Of a stretch of DNA of 64,000 nt, positions 34,820 to 42,995 are shown one piece after another. The notes beneath the pieces were generated by a model. The model searched no databases. It worked only from the letters and a program-made list of their open reading frames with translations, and had not been told where the DNA came from. Position 1 is the first letter of the stretch. Every line of letters begins with the position of its first letter. The translations under genes and the position numbers were made by a program. Source of the stretch: Paenibacillus sp. FSL R7-0204 (GTDB lineage: Bacteria > Bacillota > Bacilli > Paenibacillales > Paenibacillaceae); contig NZ_JBBOCA010000001.1 of NCBI RefSeq assembly GCF_038002225.1, positions 2,666,001 through 2,730,000 of the forward strand. Direction: 5' to 3'.

Positions 34820-36529
34820 ATGGGCAAGTATTTTCTCAGAAACAAGACAATAGCGATGCTATACATATTTTTCTCAATTATAACGTATACCTGCCTATCC
34901 CTGGTATTTTACGTTTACTCATTGATTACCAAGGCCACCGGGCAGATGAGTCTGCCTGAGGCCTACAGAATTACCTTCATCAGTGCAGCCGTGCTGGTTA
35001 CTCTTCTTTTACTGCTCAATGTTCTTGCTGTGCTTAAGCGTTTCCTGTTATTTGAAATTACCAAATCATTGCGCCAAGATGTGTTCGCCCGGATGTCCAC
35101 TCTGAGCCTGCCCGATTACTTTGCACAGCATACCTCCCATTATTCATCCATCCTGCTAAATGACCTGGATACCCTCGAAGAAGATTATTTTGCGACAATT
35201 CTCGAATTGATTGGAGATACGGTACAGCTTCTGATTATGCTGTTCTCCATATATCTGATCGGCCCTTCCTATCTGTTCCTCGTATTGTTATTCTGTATTC
35301 CCTCGGTTGTACAGCCCTTTATTATGAAGAGGAAGTTGGGGCGCTTAGGCCTTAAGGTATCGCAGGAAATGTCGCGGTATACCGGTAAAGTGCAGGAATA
35401 CATCCATTCCTTTGAACTTGTCAGAACATTTCGCAGAGAACCGCTGATCAAGCAGCTTTTTGAAAGGGATGTACAAAAGCTTGAACATCAGCGTCAGCGT
35501 CAAAGTGTAGCAAAAGTGTTAAATATGACGCTCGTGATACTCGCTGTATACCTGCTAAAGGTCGGATCACAACTATATTTCACCCATGCAGCGCTGGGTG
35601 GATTGATCTCGGTCGCAACGGTATCCCTGCTGTTTGGGCTCACTAATAATGTAGGAAACCCGCTTGCCAGTATCCTCGGATATTTTACCACTCTTAGTGC
35701 AACGAGCGAAGTAAGAGACAAAATTACTGATCTTTTGTTAATAGAGACTGAGGACAACATTCAGGATAACAGCCTTCGGCAACTGGAACAGTTCAATGAG
35801 GCGATTGTTCTGCAGCAAGCCGGATTCTCATATGGAGGCCACCCTATTCTGCGAGAAATTACTTTCCGGTTCGTGAAGGGGAAGAAATATGCTCTAATCG
35901 GTAAAAGCGGAAGCGGGAAAAGCACATTGCTTCGGCTGATTATGGGATACCACAATGAGGCATATAAGGGCAGCATTCGCATTGACAGCCAAGAGGTCAG
36001 AGACCTGAATCCGTCAAGCTTATGGTCTCATATTGCGGTGATTCACCAAAATGTGTTCATTATGGAGGGAACGCTTCGGGATAATATTACGCTATTTAAT
36101 AATACGTACAACGAGGAGCAGATTGCTGCTGCTGTTGGAGCTGCAGGTCTTACTACGATGGTGGATGCGCTCCCTGCAGGACTAGATACTATAATTACCG
36201 AAGGCGGAAAGAATTTCTCGGGCGGAGAAAAACAGCGGATTGCCATTGCTAGAGCCTGCATCACCGATACGCAAATACTTCTCATTGATGAAGGCACCTC
36301 TGCACTTGATAACATTACAGCGGTAGAGATAGAGCATACTTTGCTGGCCCTTGAGGGTAAAACAATTATTTCCATTGTTCACCGGATTAATGAAACAATA
36401 CGTGATTATGATGAAATCTGTATATTGGATGATGGTGAAATTGTCAGATTCGGACCCTACGAGGATCTTATGCGACAGGGTGGTATTTATCCTGGAGAAT
36501 ACCTGGAAGAAGGGGGTGTAGGTGCGTGA
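34820..36529 (+). CDS. ABC exporter half-transporter 1 (permease-ATPase fusion)
   Basis: A 569-residue type IV ABC half-exporter. Six membrane segments lie in residues ~10-300 (e.g. AMLYIFFSIITYTCLSLVFY, LVTLLLLLNVLAVL, LLIMLFSIYLIG). The ATPase has Walker A GKSGSGKST (~361-369), Q-loop VIHQNVF, signature FSGGEKQR (~467-474), Walker B ILLIDE with catalytic Glu (~485-491) and H-loop IVHR. No N-terminal C39 peptidase domain is present, so any leader cleavage needs another protease. It starts 16 bases after the radical SAM gene and overlaps the next by four bases. AT-rich like its neighbours. Confidence 0.92.
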   Translation: MGKYFLRNKTIAMLYIFFSIITYTCLSLVFYVYSLITKATGQMSLPEAYRITFISAAVLVTLLLLLNVLAVLKRFLLFEITKSLRQDVFARMSTLSLPDYFAQHTSHYSSILLNDLDTLEEDYFATILELIGDTVQLLIMLFSIYLIGPSYLFLVLLFCIPSVVQPFIMKRKLGRLGLKVSQEMSRYTGKVQEYIHSFELVRTFRREPLIKQLFERDVQKLEHQRQRQSVAKVLNMTLVILAVYLLKVGSQLYFTHAALGGLISVATVSLLFGLTNNVGNPLASILGYFTTLSATSEVRDKITDLLLIETEDNIQDNSLRQLEQFNEAIVLQQAGFSYGGHPILREITFRFVKGKKYALIGKSGSGKSTLLRLIMGYHNEAYKGSIRIDSQEVRDLNPSSLWSHIAVIHQNVFIMEGTLRDNITLFNNTYNEEQIAAAVGAAGLTTMVDALPAGLDTIITEGGKNFSGGEKQRIAIARACITDTQILLIDEGTSALDNITAVEIEHTLLALEGKTIISIVHRINETIRDYDEICILDDGEIVRFGPYEDLMRQGGIYPGEYLEEGGVGA

Positions 36530-38235
36530 GAAGAAACGCTTTACAGCACAGCTTCTTTTCCGGCAAGGTTTGGCTGGTGCTGTTTTTTTGCATATACCTT
36601 GTATATGGAATAATTACTGTTGAGTTTTCCAGGCAGCTGGGTCTTTCGCTTGATGTTGCACAGGGGAAGGACCAGGGCGCATTTGATGTTTTTTTGCTCC
36701 GCATAACAATAATTACAGCGGCTCTTATCCTGCTCTATTTAATCTACGGCTATTTAGAAAGCCAATATTCAAAGCGGGTAATGATTACGGTCCGGACGAA
36801 GCTGCTAAATGGGATTGTAGATAATACTCTGCCGGACTTTCTGCAGACCGGGGAAGCGGCTTTTACTTCCGATCTTATAAATGATATTAAGGTGCTGGAG
36901 ACGAATTACATTAAACCGGCTATTGAAGTAACGAAAGAAGTGCTGCTGCTAATTATTACACTGGTTGCCCTGCTGAAAATGAACGTCTGGGTTACCTTAT
37001 TTATTGTTGTTGTGAGCTTTATCCCAATCCTGCTGCCCAATCTGTTCATGAAGACTCTGGAAGGCAAGATGGACGCCTACTCGCGTGAATTACAGCACTA
37101 TACATTAAGAACCGGCGATTTTTTGGCTGGATATGAAGTGTTTAAAAATTATCAGGCTGAAGCTAGGCTGAGAGAGAAGCATCAGGTTTATAATGAGGCG
37201 TTAGCTCTACAAAAGAGAAAAACCTTTTTGTTTCTGGATTTCCTCTCTAACTCTGTGGCGATTTCATCGATTATGATTACGATCGGGGTACTGTTGGTGG
37301 GTATGTTTCTGGCAATCAACGGCCGTCTGACTATCGGGGAAGTGTTCGCGGTCAGTTTTATTTCCACCGGGATCTCAGCGCCTTTAGGCAACATTGGAAA
37401 TTATCTGCCGAAAATCCGGGGCGCTAAAACCTTCGTGCTTAAGTATAATAGTCTGATCCCTGTTCCGGTACCCAAACCGGCTATTCCTTCTATGAAGGAA
37501 TGTATTGAAGCCGAGGACGTGTCGCTTACGCTGAATAGCAACCTGGTGCTGCAAAACATTTCGCTGCGGCTGGAAAAAGGAAGACGGTATGCGGTTGTTG
37601 GTGCGAGCGGTTCGGGGAAAAGCTCATTGATTAAGCTCATCATGGGGTATTATAACGATTATACCGGTGAGATTAGAATAGATCAGACTTCAATTTCGGC
37701 CTCTGAACGTAGCTCGATCTTTGAGTTTATGAGCAGCATCTCACAGAATATGTTTCTTTTTCAGGCCAGTATAAGGGAGAACCTTACCCTGTTTGACCCG
37801 GAGATTCATGACGGGCGGATCTGGACGGCTCTGGAAGCTGTCGGTTTAAAGCAGCAGATAGAGGCGCTGGACCAGGGGCTGGATAAAGGGATTGAAGAAG
37901 GCGGCAAAAACTTCTCCGGTGGAGAGAAGCAGCGGCTGAGCATAGCTCGGGCGTTACTGCGGAGCAAAGACCTGCTGGTGATGGATGAAGCTACATCGGC
38001 GCTGGACGAAGGTTCGTATTTGGAAGTGGAGAATAGCATCAGCACGATACCTGGACTGACACTTATCTCCATTACTCACCGTTTGAACAGCGAAGTGTTG
38101 TCTCATTATGACGAAGTTATCACCCTGAATAAGGGACGCATTGTGGAGAAGGGAAGCTTCTCTGAATTAATGGAATCCAAAGGCTACTTCTATGAATTAT
38201 ATATGAACCAAGAGAACACTGAACAAGCTGGATAA
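36526..38235 (+). CDS. ABC exporter half-transporter 2 (permease-ATPase fusion)
   Basis: A second 569-residue half-exporter. Its GTG start overlaps the previous stop (GTGA), so the pair is translationally coupled and probably forms a heterodimer. Membrane domain ~12-310; Walker A GASGSGKSS (~359-367), signature FSGGEKQR (~463-470), Walker B LLVMDEATSALD with catalytic Glu, and H-loop ITHR. Both ATPase sites look competent, unlike many heterodimeric exporters with one degenerate site. A terminator follows within 40 bases. Confidence 0.92.
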   Translation: MRRNALQHSFFSGKVWLVLFFCIYLVYGIITVEFSRQLGLSLDVAQGKDQGAFDVFLLRITIITAALILLYLIYGYLESQYSKRVMITVRTKLLNGIVDNTLPDFLQTGEAAFTSDLINDIKVLETNYIKPAIEVTKEVLLLIITLVALLKMNVWVTLFIVVVSFIPILLPNLFMKTLEGKMDAYSRELQHYTLRTGDFLAGYEVFKNYQAEARLREKHQVYNEALALQKRKTFLFLDFLSNSVAISSIMITIGVLLVGMFLAINGRLTIGEVFAVSFISTGISAPLGNIGNYLPKIRGAKTFVLKYNSLIPVPVPKPAIPSMKECIEAEDVSLTLNSNLVLQNISLRLEKGRRYAVVGASGSGKSSLIKLIMGYYNDYTGEIRIDQTSISASERSSIFEFMSSISQNMFLFQASIRENLTLFDPEIHDGRIWTALEAVGLKQQIEALDQGLDKGIEEGGKNFSGGEKQRLSIARALLRSKDLLVMDEATSALDEGSYLEVENSISTIPGLTLISITHRLNSEVLSHYDEVITLNKGRIVEKGSFSELMESKGYFYELYMNQENTEQAG

Positions 38236-38272
38236 GACCATCCGGGCAAAATAACCTATCTTGCATTTCCCT

Positions 38273-38322
38273 GAAACCGACTGGGAGCAGAGACCATTCT
38301 CTGCCCCCAGTCGGTTTCTTTG
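38273..38322 (+). terminator. Terminator of the radical SAM/ABC island
   Basis: ACCGACTGGG-A-GCAGAGA pairs with TCTGC-C-CCCAGTCGGT, then TTCTTT. Confidence 0.85.
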
Positions 38323-38430
38323 CCGTTGAACTCTTGAAAAATGGTTGTTTTACGCTTGCCCCTCCATTTTAGTGTCTTATTTCGGTATAATTAAAAATAT
38401 ATATACAGAGAAGGCAAAGGAGAATGCGAA

Positions 38431-38931
38431 ATGATTCTGCACAGAGGTGAGGTCTTATTCCGCCAGGGAGACGGCGGCCAGAACCTGTTCAAGGTGAAGA
38501 GCGGACTGTTCAAGGTCACGAGACTGCATGAGAACGGGAACATGGTACTGTTCAACCTGTTATATCCGGGTGAGACTGTTCCGCATCATTCCCTCATTTC
38601 GCCGAAGGAGGCGCATGGAACCGCAGTGGCAATGATGAAAAGTGAGGTCGAGCTGATTCCGGCTGCAGAATGGTACCGGGAGCTGAGGGAGAAGCCTGAG
38701 AAGGTGATGGAGATCGCCCTTTTGCTTCAGGAGAAGGTGCGGTTCATGCAGACGCGGCTCGATCATCTCACCGTTGGGACGCCGGGGGAGCGGATGGCCC
38801 TGCTGACCCGCTGGCTGACCGAATATTCTCATGGCGCACAGCTTACAGATCTGCTGACACAGGAAGAGATCGGTCAATTGATCGGCGTCCGCCGCGAGAC
38901 CGTCAACCGTCTGCTGCGGAATCCGGGCTGA
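38431..38931 (+). CDS. Short Crp/Fnr-family regulator
   Basis: A 166-residue member of the Crp/Fnr superfamily, far below the usual 220-240. It begins right at the first strand of the cyclic-nucleotide-binding fold (ILHRGEVLFRQGDGGQNLFKVKSG as landmark, residues 2-25) and ends just after the recognition helix (LTQEEIGQLIGVRRETVNRLLR), so both the N-terminal helix and the final beta hairpin are missing. There are no conserved Cys for an Fe-S cluster. The promoter region before it is AT-rich, and AAAGGAG precedes the ATG. It may be a functional minimal form; target genes unknown. Confidence 0.8.
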   Translation: MILHRGEVLFRQGDGGQNLFKVKSGLFKVTRLHENGNMVLFNLLYPGETVPHHSLISPKEAHGTAVAMMKSEVELIPAAEWYRELREKPEKVMEIALLLQEKVRFMQTRLDHLTVGTPGERMALLTRWLTEYSHGAQLTDLLTQEEIGQLIGVRRETVNRLLRNPG

Positions 38932-38954
38932 TTGCTTATTTTTAATGGAAACTG

Positions 38955-38983
38955 TTTAGAGTGGCCCCTCCGCGTGGTATAAT
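38955..38983 (+). promoter_or_regulatory. Promoter of the YitT-like gene, with a 270-base leader
   Basis: TTTAGA (38955-38960) - 17 bases - TATAAT (38978-38983). The transcript would carry about 260 bases of leader before ATG 39253. The leader includes a 21-codon frame and several GC-rich stems (e.g. GGAG-CAACAT-CTCC near 39170). Confidence 0.5.
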
Positions 38984-39024
38984 CTATTCAGAACATATCA
39001 AACTAAAGAAAGGATCAGGATACC

Positions 39025-39090
39025 ATGTGTCCCCGAAGGACGATTCCCCAAAGGACGATTTGGAAACGTTATGATCTGTCTTATACTTAG
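39025..39090 (+). CDS. Putative 21-codon leader peptide
   Basis: ATG 39025 follows AAAGAAAGGATC (about 12 bases) and opens a 21-codon frame ending at TAG 39088-39090. The peptide starts MCPRRTIPQRTIWKR, with an internal repeat (RRTI, QRTI) reflected in the DNA as AAGGACGATT twice. It is inside the leader of the YitT-like gene. It could be a regulatory uORF; I do not recognise it. Confidence 0.35.
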   Translation: MCPRRTIPQRTIWKRYDLSYT

Positions 39091-39252
39091 CTTCCCTGTA
39101 GCATGTGCGCGAACCGTTGTTCATTGACGAAGCCGCTTCTGCGAAGGGAAGGAAGTATTGTATGCGAAGGAGCAACATCTCCTCCGGTATAACCCCTCGT
39201 AGAGGCTGGCACGAACGTCTAGCCGCCATATACGATAAGGGGAGACCGAGTA

Positions 39253-39939
39253 ATGAGGAAACAAGACAGTGGCATGAGTTTGCCGCTCCGGTTAGCAATT
39301 ATTTTAACCGGAACACTATTGCTTGCATTTACGTATTATCACATTAATTATCAGAACCACTTGACCGAAGGCGGATTCGTAGGATTGTCGCTGCTCGGCA
39401 AGTATGTACTGGGGATTTCACCATCACTAAGCATCCTGATTTTGGACATTCCGGTACTCATCATCGCAATCATTTTCAAAGGAAAATCATTCGTAGTGAA
39501 CACCTTCATTTCCGTAGTGGCCTTTACGGTATTCTACGGGCTGATGGAACGCTATTCCGGCTGGGTTATTGACCTGCAGGATAACTTGCCGCTTGCGGCG
39601 CTGTTGTCCGGGGTATTGACAGGTCTGGGCGCAGGAATGGTCCTGCTGGGCGGCGGGGCGAGCGGCGGGGACGATATTTTGTCCGTGCTGATCAGTGAGT
39701 GGAAAGGTATTAAGGTAGGAACCGTATTTATCCTGATGGATGTAATCGTTCTGGCTTTCTCCCTCTTCTATATGCCGTTAAGAGAAACCCTGTACACTGT
39801 GATGGCTGTAGTTGTAGCCGGTTATGTAATCACTTTTACAACCTCTCTGGGCAGACGGAAGCTGGTTCAGGCACCTAAGATTCCGTCCGCACTTGCCAAG
39901 ACTCAGGAAGGCACAGTGAATGTGAACAATGCAATGTGA
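39253..39939 (+). CDS. YitT-family membrane protein
   Basis: A 228-residue polytopic membrane protein of the YitT (DUF161) family, with five hydrophobic segments such as LAIILTGTLLLAFTYYHI, LSILILDIPVLIIAI, LAALLSGVLTGLGAGMVL and YTVMAVVVAGYVITF. The signature GGGASGGDDILSVLI is present. The C-terminal cytosolic DUF2179 domain found in longer members is absent. Function of the family is unknown; a transport role is assumed. ATG 39253 follows AAGGGGAG at ten bases. Confidence 0.85.
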   Translation: MRKQDSGMSLPLRLAIILTGTLLLAFTYYHINYQNHLTEGGFVGLSLLGKYVLGISPSLSILILDIPVLIIAIIFKGKSFVVNTFISVVAFTVFYGLMERYSGWVIDLQDNLPLAALLSGVLTGLGAGMVLLGGGASGGDDILSVLISEWKGIKVGTVFILMDVIVLAFSLFYMPLRETLYTVMAVVVAGYVITFTTSLGRRKLVQAPKIPSALAKTQEGTVNVNNAM

Positions 39940-39962
39940 ACTCCGTGAACCACGGGGATGAT

Positions 39963-40002
39963 AAAAGGTCAGCGGACTACCGTCCGGCTGGTCTTTTTTT
40001 TG
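39963..40002 (+). terminator. Terminator after the YitT-like gene
   Basis: AAAAGGTCAGC-GGAC-TACC-GTCC-G-GCTGGTCTTTT hairpin with one bulged G, then Ts. It may also serve the convergent methyltransferase. Confidence 0.8.
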
Positions 40003-40028
40003 TGGTTTTTAGAAATGAGTTCTGTCTG

Positions 40029-40763
40029 TTACTGCTTCACCGCTGACAGCAGCAGGAACATCGGACGCCGCGTCTCCTCCTGCCAGGCCGGATTCTTCTC
40101 CAGCATCTCAGGGGTCGGCTGCAGCTCCGACAGCTGCTTCAGGACTAAGCCGGAATGGAGCAGCGTATTGATGTAGGTGGCGGTGGTCCGGTGGTATTTG
40201 GCAACCTCGTGTTCGAGAAAATCAGCCAGCCGCAGCCCTTCCAGGTGATAGTTGTCGACGGGCCAATGCTGCTTCTCCCCGTCCGGGCTGTAATGCCAAT
40301 CCTGCGCGGCGAGCGCGGTGAAGATCGGATGCTCTACAGAGAAGACGAAGGCCCCCCCGGGCTTCAGACAATGCCGGACCTGGCGGCAGAGACTGCCGAA
40401 ATCTTCAATATAGTGGATCGCCAGCGAGCTGATCACGGTATCAAATTGCTCTGCCCCGAATGCGGCATCCTCAATCGCGAGCTGGAGATACTCAATCTTC
40501 GGGTCGTCCGTCATCGCACGGGCACGCTCCAGCATATTGGCGGAGAGATCTATGCCTACAACAGAAGCCGCCCCCTGTTCCCGGGCATACCGGCAGTGCC
40601 AGCCGAACCCGCACCCCAGATCAAGCACCCGCTGGCCCGCCAGATAAGGCAGCAGGGTACGGAAGACCTCCCATTCTCCGGCAGCCTCCAGTCCGCCCGT
40701 AGAGCGGGGCATCCCGCTGTAATTCGCAAAAAAACCCGCGTCGTCATACTTATTCTGCTTCAT
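40029..40763 (-). CDS. SAM-dependent methyltransferase
   Basis: A 244-residue class I methyltransferase: motif I VLDLGCGFGWHCRYA (~46-60), motif II VGIDLSANML, then FDTVISSLAIHYIED and LKPGGAFVFSVEHP. The last motif and the FFANYSGMPRSTGGLEAAGE start are usual in small-molecule methyltransferases of the UbiE/Tam type. Substrate unknown. It stands alone, convergent with the YitT-like gene. Confidence 0.85.
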   Translation of the reverse strand: MKQNKYDDAGFFANYSGMPRSTGGLEAAGEWEVFRTLLPYLAGQRVLDLGCGFGWHCRYAREQGAASVVGIDLSANMLERARAMTDDPKIEYLQLAIEDAAFGAEQFDTVISSLAIHYIEDFGSLCRQVRHCLKPGGAFVFSVEHPIFTALAAQDWHYSPDGEKQHWPVDNYHLEGLRLADFLEHEVAKYHRTTATYINTLLHSGLVLKQLSELQPTPEMLEKNPAWQEETRRPMFLLLSAVKQ

Positions 40764-40841
40764 TCACTCAACCTCCTACATCCTTTTGTTACAGAAAGTA
40801 TAACGCAGATGGGACGGGGGTGCAGCCATAAGAATTCATTG

Positions 40842-41114
40842 TTACCCTTGGGGACGGTAGCGGATAATTAGCAAGACAACCGTTGTTACAACCGCCAACG
40901 ACAAGGAATTGGTGATCAGAAAAGCAAGTCCGGCTCCCTGCGTTGCCAGGTTAACCGCATAAGCCTCCATAAGTGCGATGCCCAGCAGCATCAGCAGGTA
41001 AGCTTTCAGACTGAGATCTGCAACCGAACGGGTCCTGAGGATCTGCACAATCTGCGGAATCCAGCCTACCGAGAGAATAAGACCGCCAACCAGCTGCATA
41101 GCTGTGAATAACAT
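40842..41114 (-). CDS. PQ-loop (SemiSWEET-type) membrane protein
   Basis: A 90-residue three-helix protein with the PQ motif in SVGWIPQIVQILRTRS and the following DLSLKAYLLMLLGI segment, then a final helix (SLAVVTTVVLLIIRY). Bacterial SemiSWEETs of this size dimerise to move sugars. ATG 41114 is chosen because GGGGTG lies six bases before it, while the in-frame ATG at 41135 has no ribosome site. Specificity unknown. Confidence 0.85.
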   Translation of the reverse strand: MLFTAMQLVGGLILSVGWIPQIVQILRTRSVADLSLKAYLLMLLGIALMEAYAVNLATQGAGLAFLITNSLSLAVVTTVVLLIIRYRPQG

Positions 41115-41183
41115 ACGTTGCACCCCGCTATTCATATATTCTTAATAGTATGGTGTATGCTCAGGGGGAGAGGGAGGTTCAGA

Positions 41184-41218
41184 CAAAAACCCGCCGCCCC
41201 TCTGGAGGGACGGCGGGT
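41184..41218 (-). terminator. Terminator of the MarR gene
   Basis: On the minus strand ACCCGCCG pairs with CGGCGGGT, followed by TTTTG. Confidence 0.85.
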
Positions 41219-41244
41219 GCACCCGGCAGGCAGCTGCCCCGGTT

Positions 41245-41679
41245 CTAGGATTGCTTCAGCTGGATAAGCTGCTCCAGCAGCAGCTGCGTGTCGTCTACAG
41301 GAAAGGCTTCCTGCAGCACTTCATTAACGGTCTGCTTCGCCCGGTCAACCTTGTCCTGGCCAATGGCAGTCAGGGATGTATAGATGCTTCTGCGGTCCGC
41401 TTCGCAGGACTTGCGCTCCAGCGCTCCGCAGCCCTTGGCTTCGAAGCGGCTGACCAGCCGGGATACAGCACTCTGGCTAAGCCCGACCATCGATTCCAGC
41501 TGCTGGAGCTTCAGCTTTTGCTCAGGGGCTTCGGACAGAAACAGCAATACATAGAATTCCTTAAGCGATAACTCATAGTTCTCAGTCAGCTTCGCTTCAA
41601 GGACTGCGGCCACCTTCATCTGTATCAGAGAGAGTGATAACCAGCTGTTAATCAGATCATTCGAAGGGGGGTTAGTCAT
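41245..41679 (-). CDS. MarR-family regulator
   Basis: A 144-residue winged-helix MarR protein. The DNA-binding part is LKLQQLESMVGLSQSAVSRLVSRFEAKGCGALERK (quoted only as location, ~60-95; key words LSQSAVSRLVSR). The wing is EADRRSIYTSLTAIG. A Cys pair (GCGALERKSC) may allow redox sensing. It follows the old yellow enzyme gene on the same strand, 88 bases apart. ATG 41679 is nine bases after GGGAGG; ATG 41688 abuts it. Confidence 0.87.
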   Translation of the reverse strand: MTNPPSNDLINSWLSLSLIQMKVAAVLEAKLTENYELSLKEFYVLLFLSEAPEQKLKLQQLESMVGLSQSAVSRLVSRFEAKGCGALERKSCEADRRSIYTSLTAIGQDKVDRAKQTVNEVLQEAFPVDDTQLLLEQLIQLKQS

Positions 41680-41767
41680 GTATTCCATCCTCCCGGTGTT
41701 ACCTGTAATGAATAGTAGTTGTTATACAGTATACCATCACCATAGGCAAGCTGCTGACGAATTGTCC

Positions 41768-42799
41768 TTAATGCGGGAATCCAAATGCGTACTGCTTAGG
41801 GATATCTGCGTCTTTGCGCAGCGCCACACCGGCTTCCAGCGTCCAGTAAGGATTACGGAGCATTCCCCGGCCCACCGCCACAAGGTCTGCTTCTTCATTG
41901 CTAATGACGGCATTGGCAAGAACCGCTTCATCCAACCGGCCGACAGCAATCACCGGCACGTTCAGCTCCTGGCGGATCGTTCTTGCCAGCGGTAACTGAT
42001 AGGCTGCGTGGTTGCCCGGTCCATTCTCTGCGTCAACTGCTCCCTCACCGCCTGAGCTGATATGGAAAATATCGGCCCCGGCTTCCTTATAGGCTCTGCT
42101 GATCTCCAGACCCTCTTGGAGGCCGTAGCCGCCTTTCACATATTCTCTGGCGGAAATCCGCATGATCAGCGGCATATCCTCTGGCATTACGCTTTTGGCG
42201 GCAGCGATCACCTCCCGGCCAAACAAGGTCAGATCCTGTCCGTACGCATCAGTCCGCTTGTTGGTCAGCGGCGAGTGGAACTGGTGAATCAGATAGCCGT
42301 GGGCACCGTGCAGCTCAATAGTGTCGAACCCGGCCTGAACCGCACGCTCTACGCCGCGTTTGAATTTCTGGACCATTTCTTTAACTTCTTCTGTTGTCAG
42401 GGCATGGGGAGTCTTGGAGTTGCCGTCAAAAGGAACAGCAGAAGAGGAGACAGGAACCTTGGCATCCTCCGCCTTGCGCCCGGCATGGGCCACCTGAATT
42501 CCGATTTTGGCTCCATGGGCATGGCTGGCTTCCACAATCCGCGCCAGCGCAGGAATCTGCTCATCAGACCAGAGTCCCAGATCATAATCGGTAATCCGGC
42601 CTTCCGGGTCTACATCAGCCATCTCGACAATGATCAGTCCGGTGCCGCCGACAGCGCGGCTTACATAGTGGTTGTAATGCCAGTCGTTAGCGATTCCATC
42701 CTTATTGGTAACTGAATATTGGCACATGGGCGGCATCACCACCCGGTTCTTCAATTGTAAGCTTTTATACTCATAGGGGGTGAACAGATCTTTCGTCAT
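41768..42799 (-). CDS. namA: NADPH dehydrogenase, old yellow enzyme family (YqjM-like)
   Basis: A 343-residue FMN ene-reductase. The YqjM-branch active site is visible: Cys in VVMPPMCQYS (~26), the His pair in ELHGAHGYLIHQF, the substrate-binding RTDAYG loop (as NKRTDAYG) and the FMN-phosphate turn VAVGRGMLRNPYW near the C-terminus. Such enzymes reduce electrophilic enones and are often induced by them. ATG 42799 follows AAGGAG. The promoter carries a perfect 16-bp palindrome, probably bound by the downstream MarR protein. Confidence 0.92.
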   Translation of the reverse strand: MTKDLFTPYEYKSLQLKNRVVMPPMCQYSVTNKDGIANDWHYNHYVSRAVGGTGLIIVEMADVDPEGRITDYDLGLWSDEQIPALARIVEASHAHGAKIGIQVAHAGRKAEDAKVPVSSSAVPFDGNSKTPHALTTEEVKEMVQKFKRGVERAVQAGFDTIELHGAHGYLIHQFHSPLTNKRTDAYGQDLTLFGREVIAAAKSVMPEDMPLIMRISAREYVKGGYGLQEGLEISRAYKEAGADIFHISSGGEGAVDAENGPGNHAAYQLPLARTIRQELNVPVIAVGRLDEAVLANAVISNEEADLVAVGRGMLRNPYWTLEAGVALRKDADIPKQYAFGFPH

Positions 42800-42840
42800 C
42801 CTTCTCGCTCCTTCGGTTTGCCTGGGATTGTTAATTATAA

Positions 42841-42888
42841 ATGCATGCGCATGCATATAAATATAAAGTCTTCCTTCTGGTCTGTCAA
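42841..42888 (-). promoter_or_regulatory. namA promoter overlapped by a perfect 16-bp palindrome
   Basis: On the minus strand TTGACA (42888-42883) - 17 bases - TATATT (42865-42860). The palindrome ATGCATGCGCATGCAT (42841-42856) covers the start-site region, an ideal place for repression. Confidence 0.7.
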
Positions 42889-42995
42889 GTGAGCGGTATG
42901 GACTAAAATTTGCAATAGTGCAAGAGGGTTGTAAGTTTCAGAAATAGCTGTGCGAGTTTACAATTATTATATTGAAATAATAAGGGGGGATCGCC

